Assembly (NCBI GenBank): GCA_018223125.1
Contig: JAAEZA010000010.1
Location: 1 to 40,086, forward strand
Source: Paracoccaceae bacterium
GTDB lineage: Bacteria > Pseudomonadota > Alphaproteobacteria > Rhodobacterales > Rhodobacteraceae
DNA length: 40,086 nt
Reading direction: 5' to 3'
In this document: positions 8,435 to 15,562 of the stretch, piece after piece
How the letters are laid out: each line of letters starts with the position of its first letter
Numbering within the stretch: the first letter of the stretch is position 1
Program-made: the position numbers and the translations under genes
Notes under the pieces: model-generated
Database searches by the model: none
Told to the model about the DNA's origin: nothing
Seen by the model: only the letters and a program-made list of their open reading frames with translations

Positions 8435-9201
8435 TAAGCCTGCCCTTCTTCTGACAGGGCGGTCATTGCGGACTCCAGCCAGCCGCAGATCGTATCGCCC
8501 ATGTCCCGTTGCTGTCGATCCGATCCTATCAGATCATTCCGGACCTCCAGCATCACATTGGCGTAACCGAACGGCAGGCCGTGTTCTTTAAGTGTGTGCG
8601 TCACACCGTTTTCAGGGCCGTAGGGTTCGTTGCGCTGGACGACAAAAGCGCTGCCTTGCGCAGCTTCGAGCATTCCGTCCGCCAGTCGTGTATCGCTGTC
8701 ATGGAGAATGCCGATTTCAACGGTGCGCGGGTGTCCGTGATATACCGGCGTGAAGCTGTGGACCGTCACGATAACTGGCGTAGCACCGCGCGCGGCTGTT
8801 GTCTTGATTGTGTCGGCAAGTGTCTTTCGGAAGGGGTGGTAGTAGGTGTCTGCGCGTGCCTGACGGGCCGCATCATCCAGTTCTGCGTTGCCGGGAACCA
8901 CAACCAATTCGCTGCGGGCCGGCATTGCGTCCGGTGCGCTCGGCGGGCGGTTGCAATCGTAAACAAGGCGGGAAACATTGCTGGCCACCAGTTTTGCATC
9001 GAGCCGTTCTGCCATCCGCCTTGCAACAGCCAGTGCGCCCGGATCCCATGCCGCATGGCTGAGCCGGTCCGCGGATGCGAGTCCGAGATCCTGCAACTCG
9101 GGCGGAATGAAAGAGGATGCGTGCTCACACACCAGCACCACAGGCGATTCGCCCGCGGGGTTCAGAACCTCTACAACGTCTTCTGCTTTGGTGGCAGTCA
9201 T
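8434..9201 (-). CDS. N-formylglutamate amidohydrolase family protein
   Basis: A 255-residue metal-dependent amidohydrolase of the N-formylglutamate deformylase family (HutG/PF05013). The family pattern is visible in order: VLVCEHASSFIPPEL, HAAWDPGAL, NVSRLVYDCNRPPS and VTVHSFTPVYHG, which carry the usual His, Asp and Arg metal/substrate residues. The classical reaction releases formate from N-formylglutamate at the end of histidine degradation, but there are no hut genes here. It is instead the first gene of an operon with a TRAP transporter and a gamma-glutamyl ligase, so it may cleave an N-acyl or gamma-glutamyl amide; this is inference. Its ATG at 9199-9201 is preceded by the divergent promoter region at 9202-9321. 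Confidence 0.88.
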   Translation of the reverse strand: MTATKAEDVVEVLNPAGESPVVLVCEHASSFIPPELQDLGLASADRLSHAAWDPGALAVARRMAERLDAKLVASNVSRLVYDCNRPPSAPDAMPARSELVVVPGNAELDDAARQARADTYYHPFRKTLADTIKTTAARGATPVIVTVHSFTPVYHGHPRTVEIGILHDSDTRLADGMLEAAQGSAFVVQRNEPYGPENGVTHTLKEHGLPFGYANVMLEVRNDLIGSDRQQRDMGDTICGWLESAMTALSEEGQA

Positions 9202-9250
9202 TGAAACTATTTTCCCTGTTCGGGTTAAACTTCTTGCGCATCGCGGAATA

Positions 9251-9256
9251 TGTCAA
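9251..9256 (-). promoter_or_regulatory. Perfect -35 box (TTGACA) for the catabolic operon
   Basis: On the minus strand TTGACA occurs at 9256-9251, about 50 bases before the amidohydrolase start. The matching -10 region, 17-18 bases on, is poor (GAAGTT/AAGTTT), which fits a regulated promoter needing an activator or one held off by the neighbouring regulator. Only the -35 hexamer is clear. Confidence 0.4.
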
Positions 9257-9266
9257 CAGAATTGTG

Positions 9267-9298
9267 TTACAAAAAGAACAGAAGTCGCAGCGTTGTAA
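9267..9298. promoter_or_regulatory. Candidate operator for the RpiR-type regulator
   Basis: Two inverted half-sites, TTACAA at 9267-9272 and TTGTAA at 9293-9298, flank 20 bases within the gap between the divergent regulator and operon. TGTAA half-sites are known for some RpiR-family members (for example HexR). The overlapping shorter palindrome TTGT-N3-ACAA at 9262-9272 touches the same place. Assignment rests on position and weak symmetry. Confidence 0.3.
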
Positions 9299-9321
9299 TT
9301 TTAGTCGTCAAACGAGTCTCC

Positions 9322-10194
9322 ATGCCAGAAAACCAGCCTACTATTTCCGACCGCATCCAACGGGAGCTGGACAGGCTTACCCGAGCCGAACGCCAGCTTG
9401 CCCATTCGATTCTGGAAAACTATCCGGCCTCGGGGCTGGGTCCGCTGGCGACACTGGCCAAGGATGCGAATGTTTCGGCGCCGACCGTGGCGCGGATGGT
9501 GCAGAAACTGGGGTTCAAGGGTTATCCCGAATTCCAGACCGAACTGCGCGAGGAACTGCGCTCCAAGGCAAAGAACCCGATTGCCAAACATGATACATGG
9601 GCGGAAGGCGCGCCGTCGGGGCATGTGCTGAACCGCTTCACCGATGCGGTGATCGACAATATCCGTCACACGCTCGGCCAGATCGACCCTGATGATTTTG
9701 ACGCCGCTTGCGGTTTGATCGGAGATCCGGACCGCGCCCTATACATCGTCGGCGGGCGGATTACCCATACAATGGCGGAGTATCTGTTCCTGCATGCACA
9801 GGTGATCCGCGCAGCGGTGACACATATCCAGTCCACTTCCAATACATGGCCCCATTACCTGCTGGACGTGAAAGAGGGCGATGTCTTTGTCATTTTTGAC
9901 AACCGCCGCTATGAAAACAACACGCTGAAACTGGCGGAGATGGCCCATGCCAAGGGTGCAAAGATTGTTCTGTTTACCGACCAGTGGCGCTCCCCTGTAC
10001 ATCATCTGGCCGATATCTGTTTCAGCAGCCGGATCGTTGTGCCCTCTGCATGGGATTCGGCGGCGACAACTCTGCTGTTGGTAGAAACGGTGATTGCTGC
10101 CATTCAGGACCAGAACTGGGCGCAGACCAAAGACCGGACGGAACGGCTGGAGGATATGTTCGACCAGACCAAACTGTTCCGCAAGTTTACCTGA
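9322..10194 (+). CDS. MurR/RpiR family transcriptional regulator
   Basis: A 290-residue DNA-binding regulator. Residues 1-77 form the RpiR helix-turn-helix domain (TRAERQLAHSILENY, NVSAPTVARMVQKLGFKGYPEF) and about 115-260 a sugar-isomerase (SIS) ligand domain (RALYIVGGRITHTMAEYLF, VFVIFDNRRYENNTLKLAEMA). In this family the SIS domain normally senses a phosphosugar, but members controlling amine and amino-acid catabolism also exist. The ATG at 9322 is preferred; an ATG at 9250 is in frame but would place coding sequence over the promoter of the divergent operon and adds a tail unlike the family. It is transcribed away from the catabolic operon and is its likely local regulator. Confidence 0.92.
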   Translation: MPENQPTISDRIQRELDRLTRAERQLAHSILENYPASGLGPLATLAKDANVSAPTVARMVQKLGFKGYPEFQTELREELRSKAKNPIAKHDTWAEGAPSGHVLNRFTDAVIDNIRHTLGQIDPDDFDAACGLIGDPDRALYIVGGRITHTMAEYLFLHAQVIRAAVTHIQSTSNTWPHYLLDVKEGDVFVIFDNRRYENNTLKLAEMAHAKGAKIVLFTDQWRSPVHHLADICFSSRIVVPSAWDSAATTLLLVETVIAAIQDQNWAQTKDRTERLEDMFDQTKLFRKFT

Positions 10195-10197
10195 CCC

Positions 10198-10233
10198 GAA
10201 AGGCGCTATGGGGTTAAACAATTCGCGCCTTTC
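10198..10233 (+). terminator. Hairpin after the RpiR-type regulator gene
   Basis: A nine-base inverted repeat, GAAAGGCGC at 10198-10206 and its complement at 10225-10233, with an 18-base loop, starting just after the regulator stop codon. No U-run follows, so it is a weak terminator or 3'-end stem; trmL begins 45 bases later. Confidence 0.4.
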
Positions 10234-10277
10234 ATCCCGCTATTCCCTTCAATGCGGATTTGCCCTATCGCAGAACC

Positions 10278-10733
10278 ATGAGACTTGCCGCTTACCAACC
10301 CGATATCGCCCCCAATCTGGGCGCCATGATCCGCCTGTCGGCCTGTTTCGGCGTGCCGCTGGATATTATCGAACCCTGCGGTTTTCCCCTGTCGATCAAG
10401 GCGCTGAAACGCTCTGCCATGGATTATGCGGATATTGCCGATCTGACCCGCCATGACAGTTGGGACAGCTTTGCACAGGCGCCGCGGGACGGGCGGATTG
10501 TATTGATGACGACACGGGCGGAACAATCGCTTTGGGAATTTTCCTTTCAACCGGGCGATACGATCCTGATGGGGCGGGAAAGTGCGGGCGTGCCGCAGGA
10601 AGTGCATGATTTTGCACAGGCACGGGTGAAGCTGCCGATGACAGGTCAGGCGCGCAGCCTGAATGTGGCGATGAGTGCGGGAATGGCCGTCAGTGAAGCA
10701 TTACGACAAATGAATAACAAAACATCTGAATAA
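10278..10733 (+). CDS. trmL: tRNA (cytidine(34)-2'-O)-methyltransferase
   Basis: A 151-residue SPOUT-class methyltransferase that 2'-O-methylates the wobble base of certain leucine tRNAs using S-adenosylmethionine. The family start MRLAAYQPDIAPNLGAMIRL is present, followed by GVPLDIIEPCGFPLS, the knot motifs ILMGRESAGVP and the closing LPMTGQARSLNVAMSAGMAVSEAL, all characteristic of the short TrmL type that lacks an extra RNA-binding domain. I place the start at ATG 10278; a TTG at 10260 is in frame but adds residues not seen in relatives. It shares the plus strand with the following small transporter 12 bases on. Confidence 0.94.
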   Translation: MRLAAYQPDIAPNLGAMIRLSACFGVPLDIIEPCGFPLSIKALKRSAMDYADIADLTRHDSWDSFAQAPRDGRIVLMTTRAEQSLWEFSFQPGDTILMGRESAGVPQEVHDFAQARVKLPMTGQARSLNVAMSAGMAVSEALRQMNNKTSE

Positions 10734-10745
10734 GAGGATCATGCC

Positions 10746-11075
10746 ATGACTTGGGTTTATCTGCTGCTCGCGATCGGGGCCGAGGTGATCGGGACGCTGT
10801 CCCTGAAAGCCTCTGACGGGTTAAGCAAACTGCCTTTTGTGGGCCTGACAGCGGTGGGATACGCGGTCTCTTTCTATTTTCTTGCAATCGTCCTGCGCAG
10901 TTTTCCGGTGGGGCTGGCCTATGCGGTCTGGTCCGGTGCCGGTGTTGCGGTGGTGACAGTAGCTGGTGCGCTTTTGTTCGGTGACAGGATCGACACGGCA
11001 GGTTTTGTCGGGATTTCCCTGATTGTCTGCGGGGTATTGGTGATCAATCTGTTTTCGTCTTCGGTTCCCCATTAA
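10746..11075 (+). CDS. Small multidrug resistance (EmrE/Qac-type) transporter
   Basis: A 109-residue, four-helix inner-membrane protein of the SMR family, which exchanges protons for lipophilic or guanidinium-type cations as a dimer. The essential membrane glutamate is E13 in AIGAEVIGTLSLK; the signature VGLAYAVWSGAGVAVV and the last helix GFVGISLIVCGVLVINL are normal. The GLAYAVW motif points to the multidrug (EmrE) branch more than to the SugE/Gdx guanidinium branch, though specificity cannot be fixed by reading. It follows trmL by 12 bases, with AAGAGGATC as ribosome site, and ends in a strong hairpin. Confidence 0.92.
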   Translation: MTWVYLLLAIGAEVIGTLSLKASDGLSKLPFVGLTAVGYAVSFYFLAIVLRSFPVGLAYAVWSGAGVAVVTVAGALLFGDRIDTAGFVGISLIVCGVLVINLFSSSVPH

Positions 11076-11087
11076 CCCTTTGGTGCA

Positions 11088-11106
11088 CGGGGGCATTCTG
11101 CCCCCG
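11088..11106 (+). terminator. GC-rich terminator with a trailing motif
   Basis: The stem CGGGGGCA (11088-11095) pairs with TGCCCCCG (11099-11106) across a three-base loop, right after the small transporter gene. The sequence that follows (GGACCCCCTGAGGATATTTG, 11106-11125) resembles a tail I remember after many genes in Rhodobacteraceae. It serves the plus-strand gene and may also end the convergent minus-strand message from 11150. Confidence 0.8.
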
Positions 11107-11149
11107 GACCCCCTGAGGATATTTGCCCCAAAAAGAGCATTGGTTGCGT

Positions 11150-11884
11150 TCAGGATTTGGTCGCGGCGCGGATCAGGGCGTCGAACAGGTTTTGCTGGCT
11201 TTTGTCCGTTTCCGCCGAAAGTTCGGGATGCCATTGCACGGCAAGGAAGAACGGGTGGTTCGGATCCTCCAGCGCCTCGACGATGCCATCGGGGGCATGG
11301 GCTACAGCGCGCAGTGCGGGGGCGACACGGCTGATTGCCTGATGGTGGCCGGAAAAGGTATCGACCTCGGTACAATCCATCACGTCTGCCAGTTTTGAAT
11401 CCGGATCAACGGCGACAGGCTGGCGGGTCCACCCGCCATCTGCATTGCGGTGAATGTCGCCGGGATGAAGGTCGGGAATATGCTGGAGAAGATCCCCGCC
11501 AAGCGCAACGTTCAGCACTTGCATCCCCCGACAGATGAACAGGACCGGTATGTCCTTTCGCGTCTGTAGGGCTTTCAGAAGGGCCAGTTCGGTTTCATCC
11601 CGCTCCGTTGATGCTTTAAGCTGGTTCGGGTGCTCCGGATTTCCTTTGTAATATTTCGGGTCCATATCGGTGCCGCCGGTGAAGATGATCCCGTCCAGCA
11701 CCCGCAGCCAGTCCCCGTGATGGGGTTCGCCGGAGGGAAGGAGCATGGCAGTTCCGCCCGCGCGACGCACGGCGTCAACATAAAGGGCAGGGGTGCTATA
11801 GTAATCGTCGTAGTAGTTTTCCACCGCTTCTACGTCGGTGCGCCCTTCGGTCAGGATGCCGATGAGCGGCCTTTTGTGTGTCAT
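11150..11884 (-). CDS. Class I glutamine amidotransferase-like gamma-glutamyl hydrolase (PuuD family, peptidase C26)
   Basis: A 244-residue member of the family that hydrolyses gamma-glutamyl-gamma-aminobutyrate to glutamate and GABA in the E. coli putrescine pathway. The catalytic triad is visible: nucleophile C118 in PVLFICRGMQVLNVALGG, and H219 and E221 in AVQWHPEL; FTGGTDMDPKYY and FSGHHQAI are also typical. The start is ATG 11882-11884; an upstream in-frame TTG at 11965 would overlap thiQ and adds a non-family extension. It follows thiQ by 61 bases on the same strand, yet its biochemistry matches the gamma-glutamyl ligase island 2 kb away, separated by trmL and a transporter. No good ribosome site is visible. 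Confidence 0.88.
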   Translation of the reverse strand: MTHKRPLIGILTEGRTDVEAVENYYDDYYSTPALYVDAVRRAGGTAMLLPSGEPHHGDWLRVLDGIIFTGGTDMDPKYYKGNPEHPNQLKASTERDETELALLKALQTRKDIPVLFICRGMQVLNVALGGDLLQHIPDLHPGDIHRNADGGWTRQPVAVDPDSKLADVMDCTEVDTFSGHHQAISRVAPALRAVAHAPDGIVEALEDPNHPFFLAVQWHPELSAETDKSQQNLFDALIRAATKS

Positions 11885-11945
11885 GTCGGGACGGCCTTGC
11901 AGAGAGTGATAATCCGGTCTCTCAAAGCCTGAGTAATTGGCCCTG

Positions 11946-12653
11946 TCAAGAGGGCGGACGGCCAAGGTAGCGTTGCAGAACCTCGGGGGGATCAGCCATC
12001 AGGGTTTTGGTGTCGACCGGCGGGTGGGCCTTGCCCTCTGCGATGAGCAGGGTCTGGTCGCTGATGCGGATCGCGTCCTCGGGCTGGTGTGTGACCATGA
12101 GCAGGGTCGCTCTGGCGGCCTCTGTGATCTCGGCAACAAGATCGAGCATCTCCAGTTTGAGCGCGGGGCCGAGGGCGGCAAAAGGCTCGTCCAGCATAAG
12201 AACCGGCTTGTCCCGCAGCAGCGCACGGGCGATGGCGACCCTTTGCTGTTGTCCGCCAGAGAGTTCCGCGGGTCGTTTGGCACCCAGCGCGTCCAGTCCG
12301 ACCCGTGCCAGCGCCCGTTCCACGGTTGCATGTTCCGCCCCTGAAAGCCTGAGATCGGGGCGTAATCCGAGACCGATGTTCTGTGCTGCTGTCAGATGGG
12401 GAAACAGGTTGTGGTCCTGAAACAACAGGGTGACAGGCCGCCGGGCAGGGTGTGTGCCTGTGATGTCGTCACCCCGCCACAGGATACGGCCGCTTTGGGG
12501 TGTTTTGAAACCGGCCAGAGCAGATAGCAGGGTGGACTTCCCGCCGCCTGATGGACCGAGCAGGGCGACTTTATGCCCTTCTTCAATCTCAAGATCGGCG
12601 CTGAGGGTAAACTCCCCCTGCATCAGGCGCAGCTTATCGAATGTGATGGTCAA
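11946..12653 (-). CDS. thiQ: Thiamine ABC transporter ATP-binding protein
   Basis: The 235-residue ATPase that powers thiamine/TPP import through ThiP. Walker A GPSGGGKS (33-40), Q-loop LLFQDHNLFPHLT, signature LSGGQQQR (131-138) and Walker B VLMLDEP (151-157) are in place. The D-loop, usually SALD, reads AALG (G162), so its aspartate is replaced. I choose a TTG start at 12651-12653: it has GGAGG five bases upstream and puts Walker A about 33 residues from the N-terminus as in E. coli ThiQ, while overlapping the end of thiP by 20 bases. A longer reading from 12704 would overlap thiP by some 70 bases. Last of the riboswitch-controlled operon. Confidence 0.93.
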   Translation of the reverse strand: MTITFDKLRLMQGEFTLSADLEIEEGHKVALLGPSGGGKSTLLSALAGFKTPQSGRILWRGDDITGTHPARRPVTLLFQDHNLFPHLTAAQNIGLGLRPDLRLSGAEHATVERALARVGLDALGAKRPAELSGGQQQRVAIARALLRDKPVLMLDEPFAALGPALKLEMLDLVAEITEAARATLLMVTHQPEDAIRISDQTLLIAEGKAHPPVDTKTLMADPPEVLQRYLGRPPS

Positions 12654-14250
12654 GGCGACCTCCGCGATCAAAGGCCCAGAACAGGGCAAGGGATGTGCCG
12701 ACAAGCAGCAGGGCCGCTCCGGCGGCGGCCTCCATCTGATAGGCTGCCATAAGACGGTACATGGTTAGGGGCAGGGTTGCAAAATCCGGTGGCGCAAACA
12801 GCGCGATGACGCCGAGATCGCCCATCGAGAGCGCCGCCGACAGTCCCGCTGCAAAGCCTGCGGCCCGTTTGATCCGCGGCCAGATGGCGATGCGGAACAG
12901 GGTCAGGCCGGTCATGCCCAGCGAAGCACCCAGTCGCCCGTAGTGATCCTCTGCCCGTTGCAGCGCGGGCAAAAGAATGCGCAGGGCAAAGGGCAGCGAC
13001 ATGGTTGCGTTGACCGCAATTGTGATCGGCAGGGCGAGCTTGAACGGGTCGATTACCGGGTTGAGCAGAACAAACAGTCCGGTGCCGATGACAAATGGCG
13101 ATGCGGCCAGCGCGAGAAAGCCGATGGCTTCCAGCAGGGCGGCTGCTTTGCTGCGGCGGGCCATATCGGTGATCAGCGCGGCCAGCGCCAGCGCCAGTGC
13201 CGTGGCCAGCAGCGCGGCGGGGATGGCAATCAGCAGGGAATTCAGCAGGGCGGGCCAGATTTGCGGCGGCAGCGAGAACAAAGGCGGTAATCCGCGCAGG
13301 ACAACCGACACCAGCGGTGCAAAGAGAAACAGTGCCACCCCCAGCAGCAGAACCGTATCAAAGATGCGTGTTCCGGTTTCCGTGCCGTCCCAGCGCGCTG
13401 GCGGATGGTCCAGCCCGACAGAAAAAGCGGTGGGTCGTGCCAGCGCCAGCGTTGCGCCGGCTGTGGCTGTACAGAGCGCGAATTGCAGGATGGACAGAAG
13501 TGCTGCCTTGGACAGGTCAAAGTCGAAGCGGAGCGCCTGATAGATGGCAAGTTCGATTGTGGTTGCGCGGGGCCCGCCGCCAAGGGAAAGGGCCACGGCA
13601 AAGCTGGTCAGGCACAGCAGGAAGACCAGCAGGAAAGCCCCCGGAACAGCGGCGCGCAGCATCGGGCGCTCCAGCTGGCGGTTTACGTCCCTGCTGGTAA
13701 AGCCGAGCTCTGCCGCAAGCCGGAAATGTTCAGCGGGAATTGTCATCCAACCTTGCAGGATCAGCCGGGTTGCAAGGGGCAGGTTGAAGAATACATGGGC
13801 CAGGACGACTCCGCTGAACCCGTAAATATTGAGAGGTGCCAGCCCGAGCGCCGTCAATCCGCCGGATATCAGGCCGGAGCGTCCCCAGACAGAGACAATC
13901 CCGAGAACCGCAACAATGGCGGGCAGAATGAAGGGTGCACCGAGCAGGGCTACCATGACCTGACGGCCCCGAAACCGGCGCCTTGCCAGAGCGCGTGCGG
14001 TGGGAATAGCGAGGGCAATGCTTAACGCTGCCGAAAGAAGGGCCTGAAGTACGGTGAAACGGATTGCAGCCCAGTCGGCCAGAGTGAAGCCGCGCCCCGC
14101 TGTTGCCTGTGAAGCCACGGCCGCCACCGTTCCGACCGTCAAAAGCAGCACCACCAGAAGGGCGGCGCTGCCTGTGACAGTCTTGAAACGGGAGGGGCGG
14201 GACCAATGCCCGTTACGGGCAGGGATTATTTGCTGAGCGCGGTCAGCCAT
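12634..14250 (-). CDS. thiP: Thiamine ABC transporter permease
   Basis: A 538-residue inner-membrane permease of the ThiP type: two fused permease halves, each about 250 residues with six or so membrane helices. The characteristic cytoplasmic coupling loops appear at LAAELGFTSRDVNRQLERPMLRAA (half one) and LGASLGMTGLTLFRIAIWPRIKRAA (half two). The N-terminus is basic and the C-terminus ends LALFWAFDRGGRLDHHIR. The ATG at 14248-14250 overlaps the thiB reading frame by 25 bases and the gene itself overlaps thiQ, so thiB-thiP-thiQ is a coupled unit. ThiP transports thiamine and its phosphates; the substrate follows from the TPP riboswitch upstream and the ThiB-type binding protein. Confidence 0.94.
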   Translation of the reverse strand: MADRAQQIIPARNGHWSRPSRFKTVTGSAALLVVLLLTVGTVAAVASQATAGRGFTLADWAAIRFTVLQALLSAALSIALAIPTARALARRRFRGRQVMVALLGAPFILPAIVAVLGIVSVWGRSGLISGGLTALGLAPLNIYGFSGVVLAHVFFNLPLATRLILQGWMTIPAEHFRLAAELGFTSRDVNRQLERPMLRAAVPGAFLLVFLLCLTSFAVALSLGGGPRATTIELAIYQALRFDFDLSKAALLSILQFALCTATAGATLALARPTAFSVGLDHPPARWDGTETGTRIFDTVLLLGVALFLFAPLVSVVLRGLPPLFSLPPQIWPALLNSLLIAIPAALLATALALALAALITDMARRSKAAALLEAIGFLALAASPFVIGTGLFVLLNPVIDPFKLALPITIAVNATMSLPFALRILLPALQRAEDHYGRLGASLGMTGLTLFRIAIWPRIKRAAGFAAGLSAALSMGDLGVIALFAPPDFATLPLTMYRLMAAYQMEAAAGAALLLVGTSLALFWAFDRGGRLDHHIR

Positions 14251-15251
14251 TCGGCAAGGGCGTCCTCTCTGATCGCTTCCACTTCGCTATCGCTGAAGAT
14301 CAGGCTGTCTTCGGGAGTGATCAACTGTTCGAACCCTTCGGGCAGGCCGTCGTCAGGGAATTTGGCAGGATACATCCAGTTTGTTGTCGGAATGATCGAC
14401 TGGAAGGCATCGGTCGTCATGAAGCTCAGGAACCGGTCTGCCAGTTCCGGTTGGTCTGTCGCTGCCAGCTTTCCGGCCACTTCGATTTGCATGTAATGGC
14501 CCTCTTCAAAAGACGCGGCCGATTTGGTGTGATCTTCTTCTGCAATGATGTGATAGGCGGGGGAGGTGGTGTAGCTCAGCACCATATCCGCCTCTCCTTC
14601 CAGAAACATGCCGTAGGCTTCGGACCAGCCTTTGGTGACGGTCAGGATGCGCGGAGCGAGCGATTCCCAGATATGGGCCGATTTGTTCGGATAAGCCGCT
14701 TTGATCCACATCAACAGTCCCAGTCCCGGGGTGGAGGAACGCGGATCCTGAATGACGATCTTCAGGTCTTCGTCCGCCTCGATCAATTCCTGAAAACTGC
14801 CCGGAACATCTTGCAGCTTGGTGTTGTCGTAAACAAAGGCGAAATAGCCCCAGTCGTAAGGGGCGAAAGTGTCATCGCTCCATTCTACGGGCACATCCAG
14901 ACCGGAAGGCGCAGGGGAGAGTTTGGCGAACAGGCCGGTGGCCTTGGCCCGCGCTGTAATATTGGTGTCCAGCCCGAGAACCACGTCGGCATCGCTGCGC
15001 GCGCCTTCCAGTTGCAAACGGGACAGCAGGGCAGCGCCGTCACCGGCGTTGATCAGTTGCAAATCGCATTCACAGATTGCTTCGAAGGCTTTCTCCACTT
15101 GCGGTCCCGGTCCCCAATCCGTGACAAAACTGTCGTAGGTGTAAACGGTCAGCACAGGCTTCTCCTGCGCCTGCACGATGCCCGCCAGAGTTGCAGACAG
15201 GCCGATTGATGTGATGCAGCCGATAAATCCAGTGCGCAGGGAAAAAATCAT
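14226..15251 (-). CDS. thiB: Thiamine ABC transporter substrate-binding protein
   Basis: A 341-residue periplasmic receptor for thiamine, TMP and TPP. It has a signal peptide (MIFSLRTGFIGCITSIGLSA, cleaved near VQA-QE) and then LTVYTYDSFVTDWGPGPQVEKAFE, the usual beginning of ThiB proteins. Later segments such as DVVLGLDTNITARA, APYDWGYFAFVYD, IQDPRSSTPGLGLLMW, GWSEAYGMFLEGEADMVLSYTTSPAYH and NWMYPAKF are those of the iron/thiamine/spermidine binding-protein group and its ThiB branch. A ribosome site AAGGA precedes the ATG. It is the first gene behind the TPP riboswitch. Confidence 0.94.
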   Translation of the reverse strand: MIFSLRTGFIGCITSIGLSATLAGIVQAQEKPVLTVYTYDSFVTDWGPGPQVEKAFEAICECDLQLINAGDGAALLSRLQLEGARSDADVVLGLDTNITARAKATGLFAKLSPAPSGLDVPVEWSDDTFAPYDWGYFAFVYDNTKLQDVPGSFQELIEADEDLKIVIQDPRSSTPGLGLLMWIKAAYPNKSAHIWESLAPRILTVTKGWSEAYGMFLEGEADMVLSYTTSPAYHIIAEEDHTKSAASFEEGHYMQIEVAGKLAATDQPELADRFLSFMTTDAFQSIIPTTNWMYPAKFPDDGLPEGFEQLITPEDSLIFSDSEVEAIREDALAEWLTALSK

Positions 15252-15303
15252 TTCTTCAATCCTTTCAAGCTACAGACGGTTGGCAGGATCAGGAAAATTC
15301 ACC

Positions 15304-15395
15304 GCACCTTCCCTCCGCCGGTATGATCCGGTTCAGGTTCAACGGGTCACGCGATGGCGTATCTCAGGCCGGATAAACGGCCCCCCCGAGGTTGC
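15304..15395 (-). promoter_or_regulatory. TPP riboswitch (THI element) controlling thiBPQ
   Basis: Read on the minus strand, this 92-base stretch has the conserved thi-box order: P1 5' arm GCAACCT (15395-15389), a G-run, CTGAGA (15367-15362), TGACCCGTTGAACCTGA, GGATCATACC and GGAGGGAAGG (15316-15307), closing with AGGTGC (15309-15304), which pairs with the 5' arm around one bulged A. The aptamer ends 52 bases before the thiB ATG, so the expression platform lies in 15252-15303; control of translation initiation is likely because no terminator with a U-run is visible there. Binding of thiamine diphosphate should repress the importer. Confidence 0.95.
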
Positions 15396-15562
15396 TTCAG
15401 GTGTAACAGCGCAGGGTCAAAAAGCAAGTGGATCGGTGGCGCGTTGCGGCTTTGTCTGTGGATAGTCGCTACAAAATCCAATTTGAGACAAAGTTCTGAC
15501 CAAATGTGCGGCTAGCTTTAGCGAAAGTTAAGTAGCGTATTTGAGCATGAGGAACGCAGGCA
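15396..15562. other. Divergent promoter region between thiB and the acidic orphan
   Basis: Together with the riboswitch this completes a 311-base gap between divergently transcribed genes. It should hold the minus-strand start of the riboswitch transcript and the plus-strand promoter of the 399-residue gene. A short symmetric CTTT-AGCG-AAAG element lies near 15520-15530. I could not place convincing -35/-10 pairs for either direction. Confidence 0.5.

Noticed and set aside
9250-9321. N-terminal extension of the RpiR-type regulator
   Set aside because: It would overlap the TTGACA -35 box of the divergent operon and adds a tail not typical of the family.
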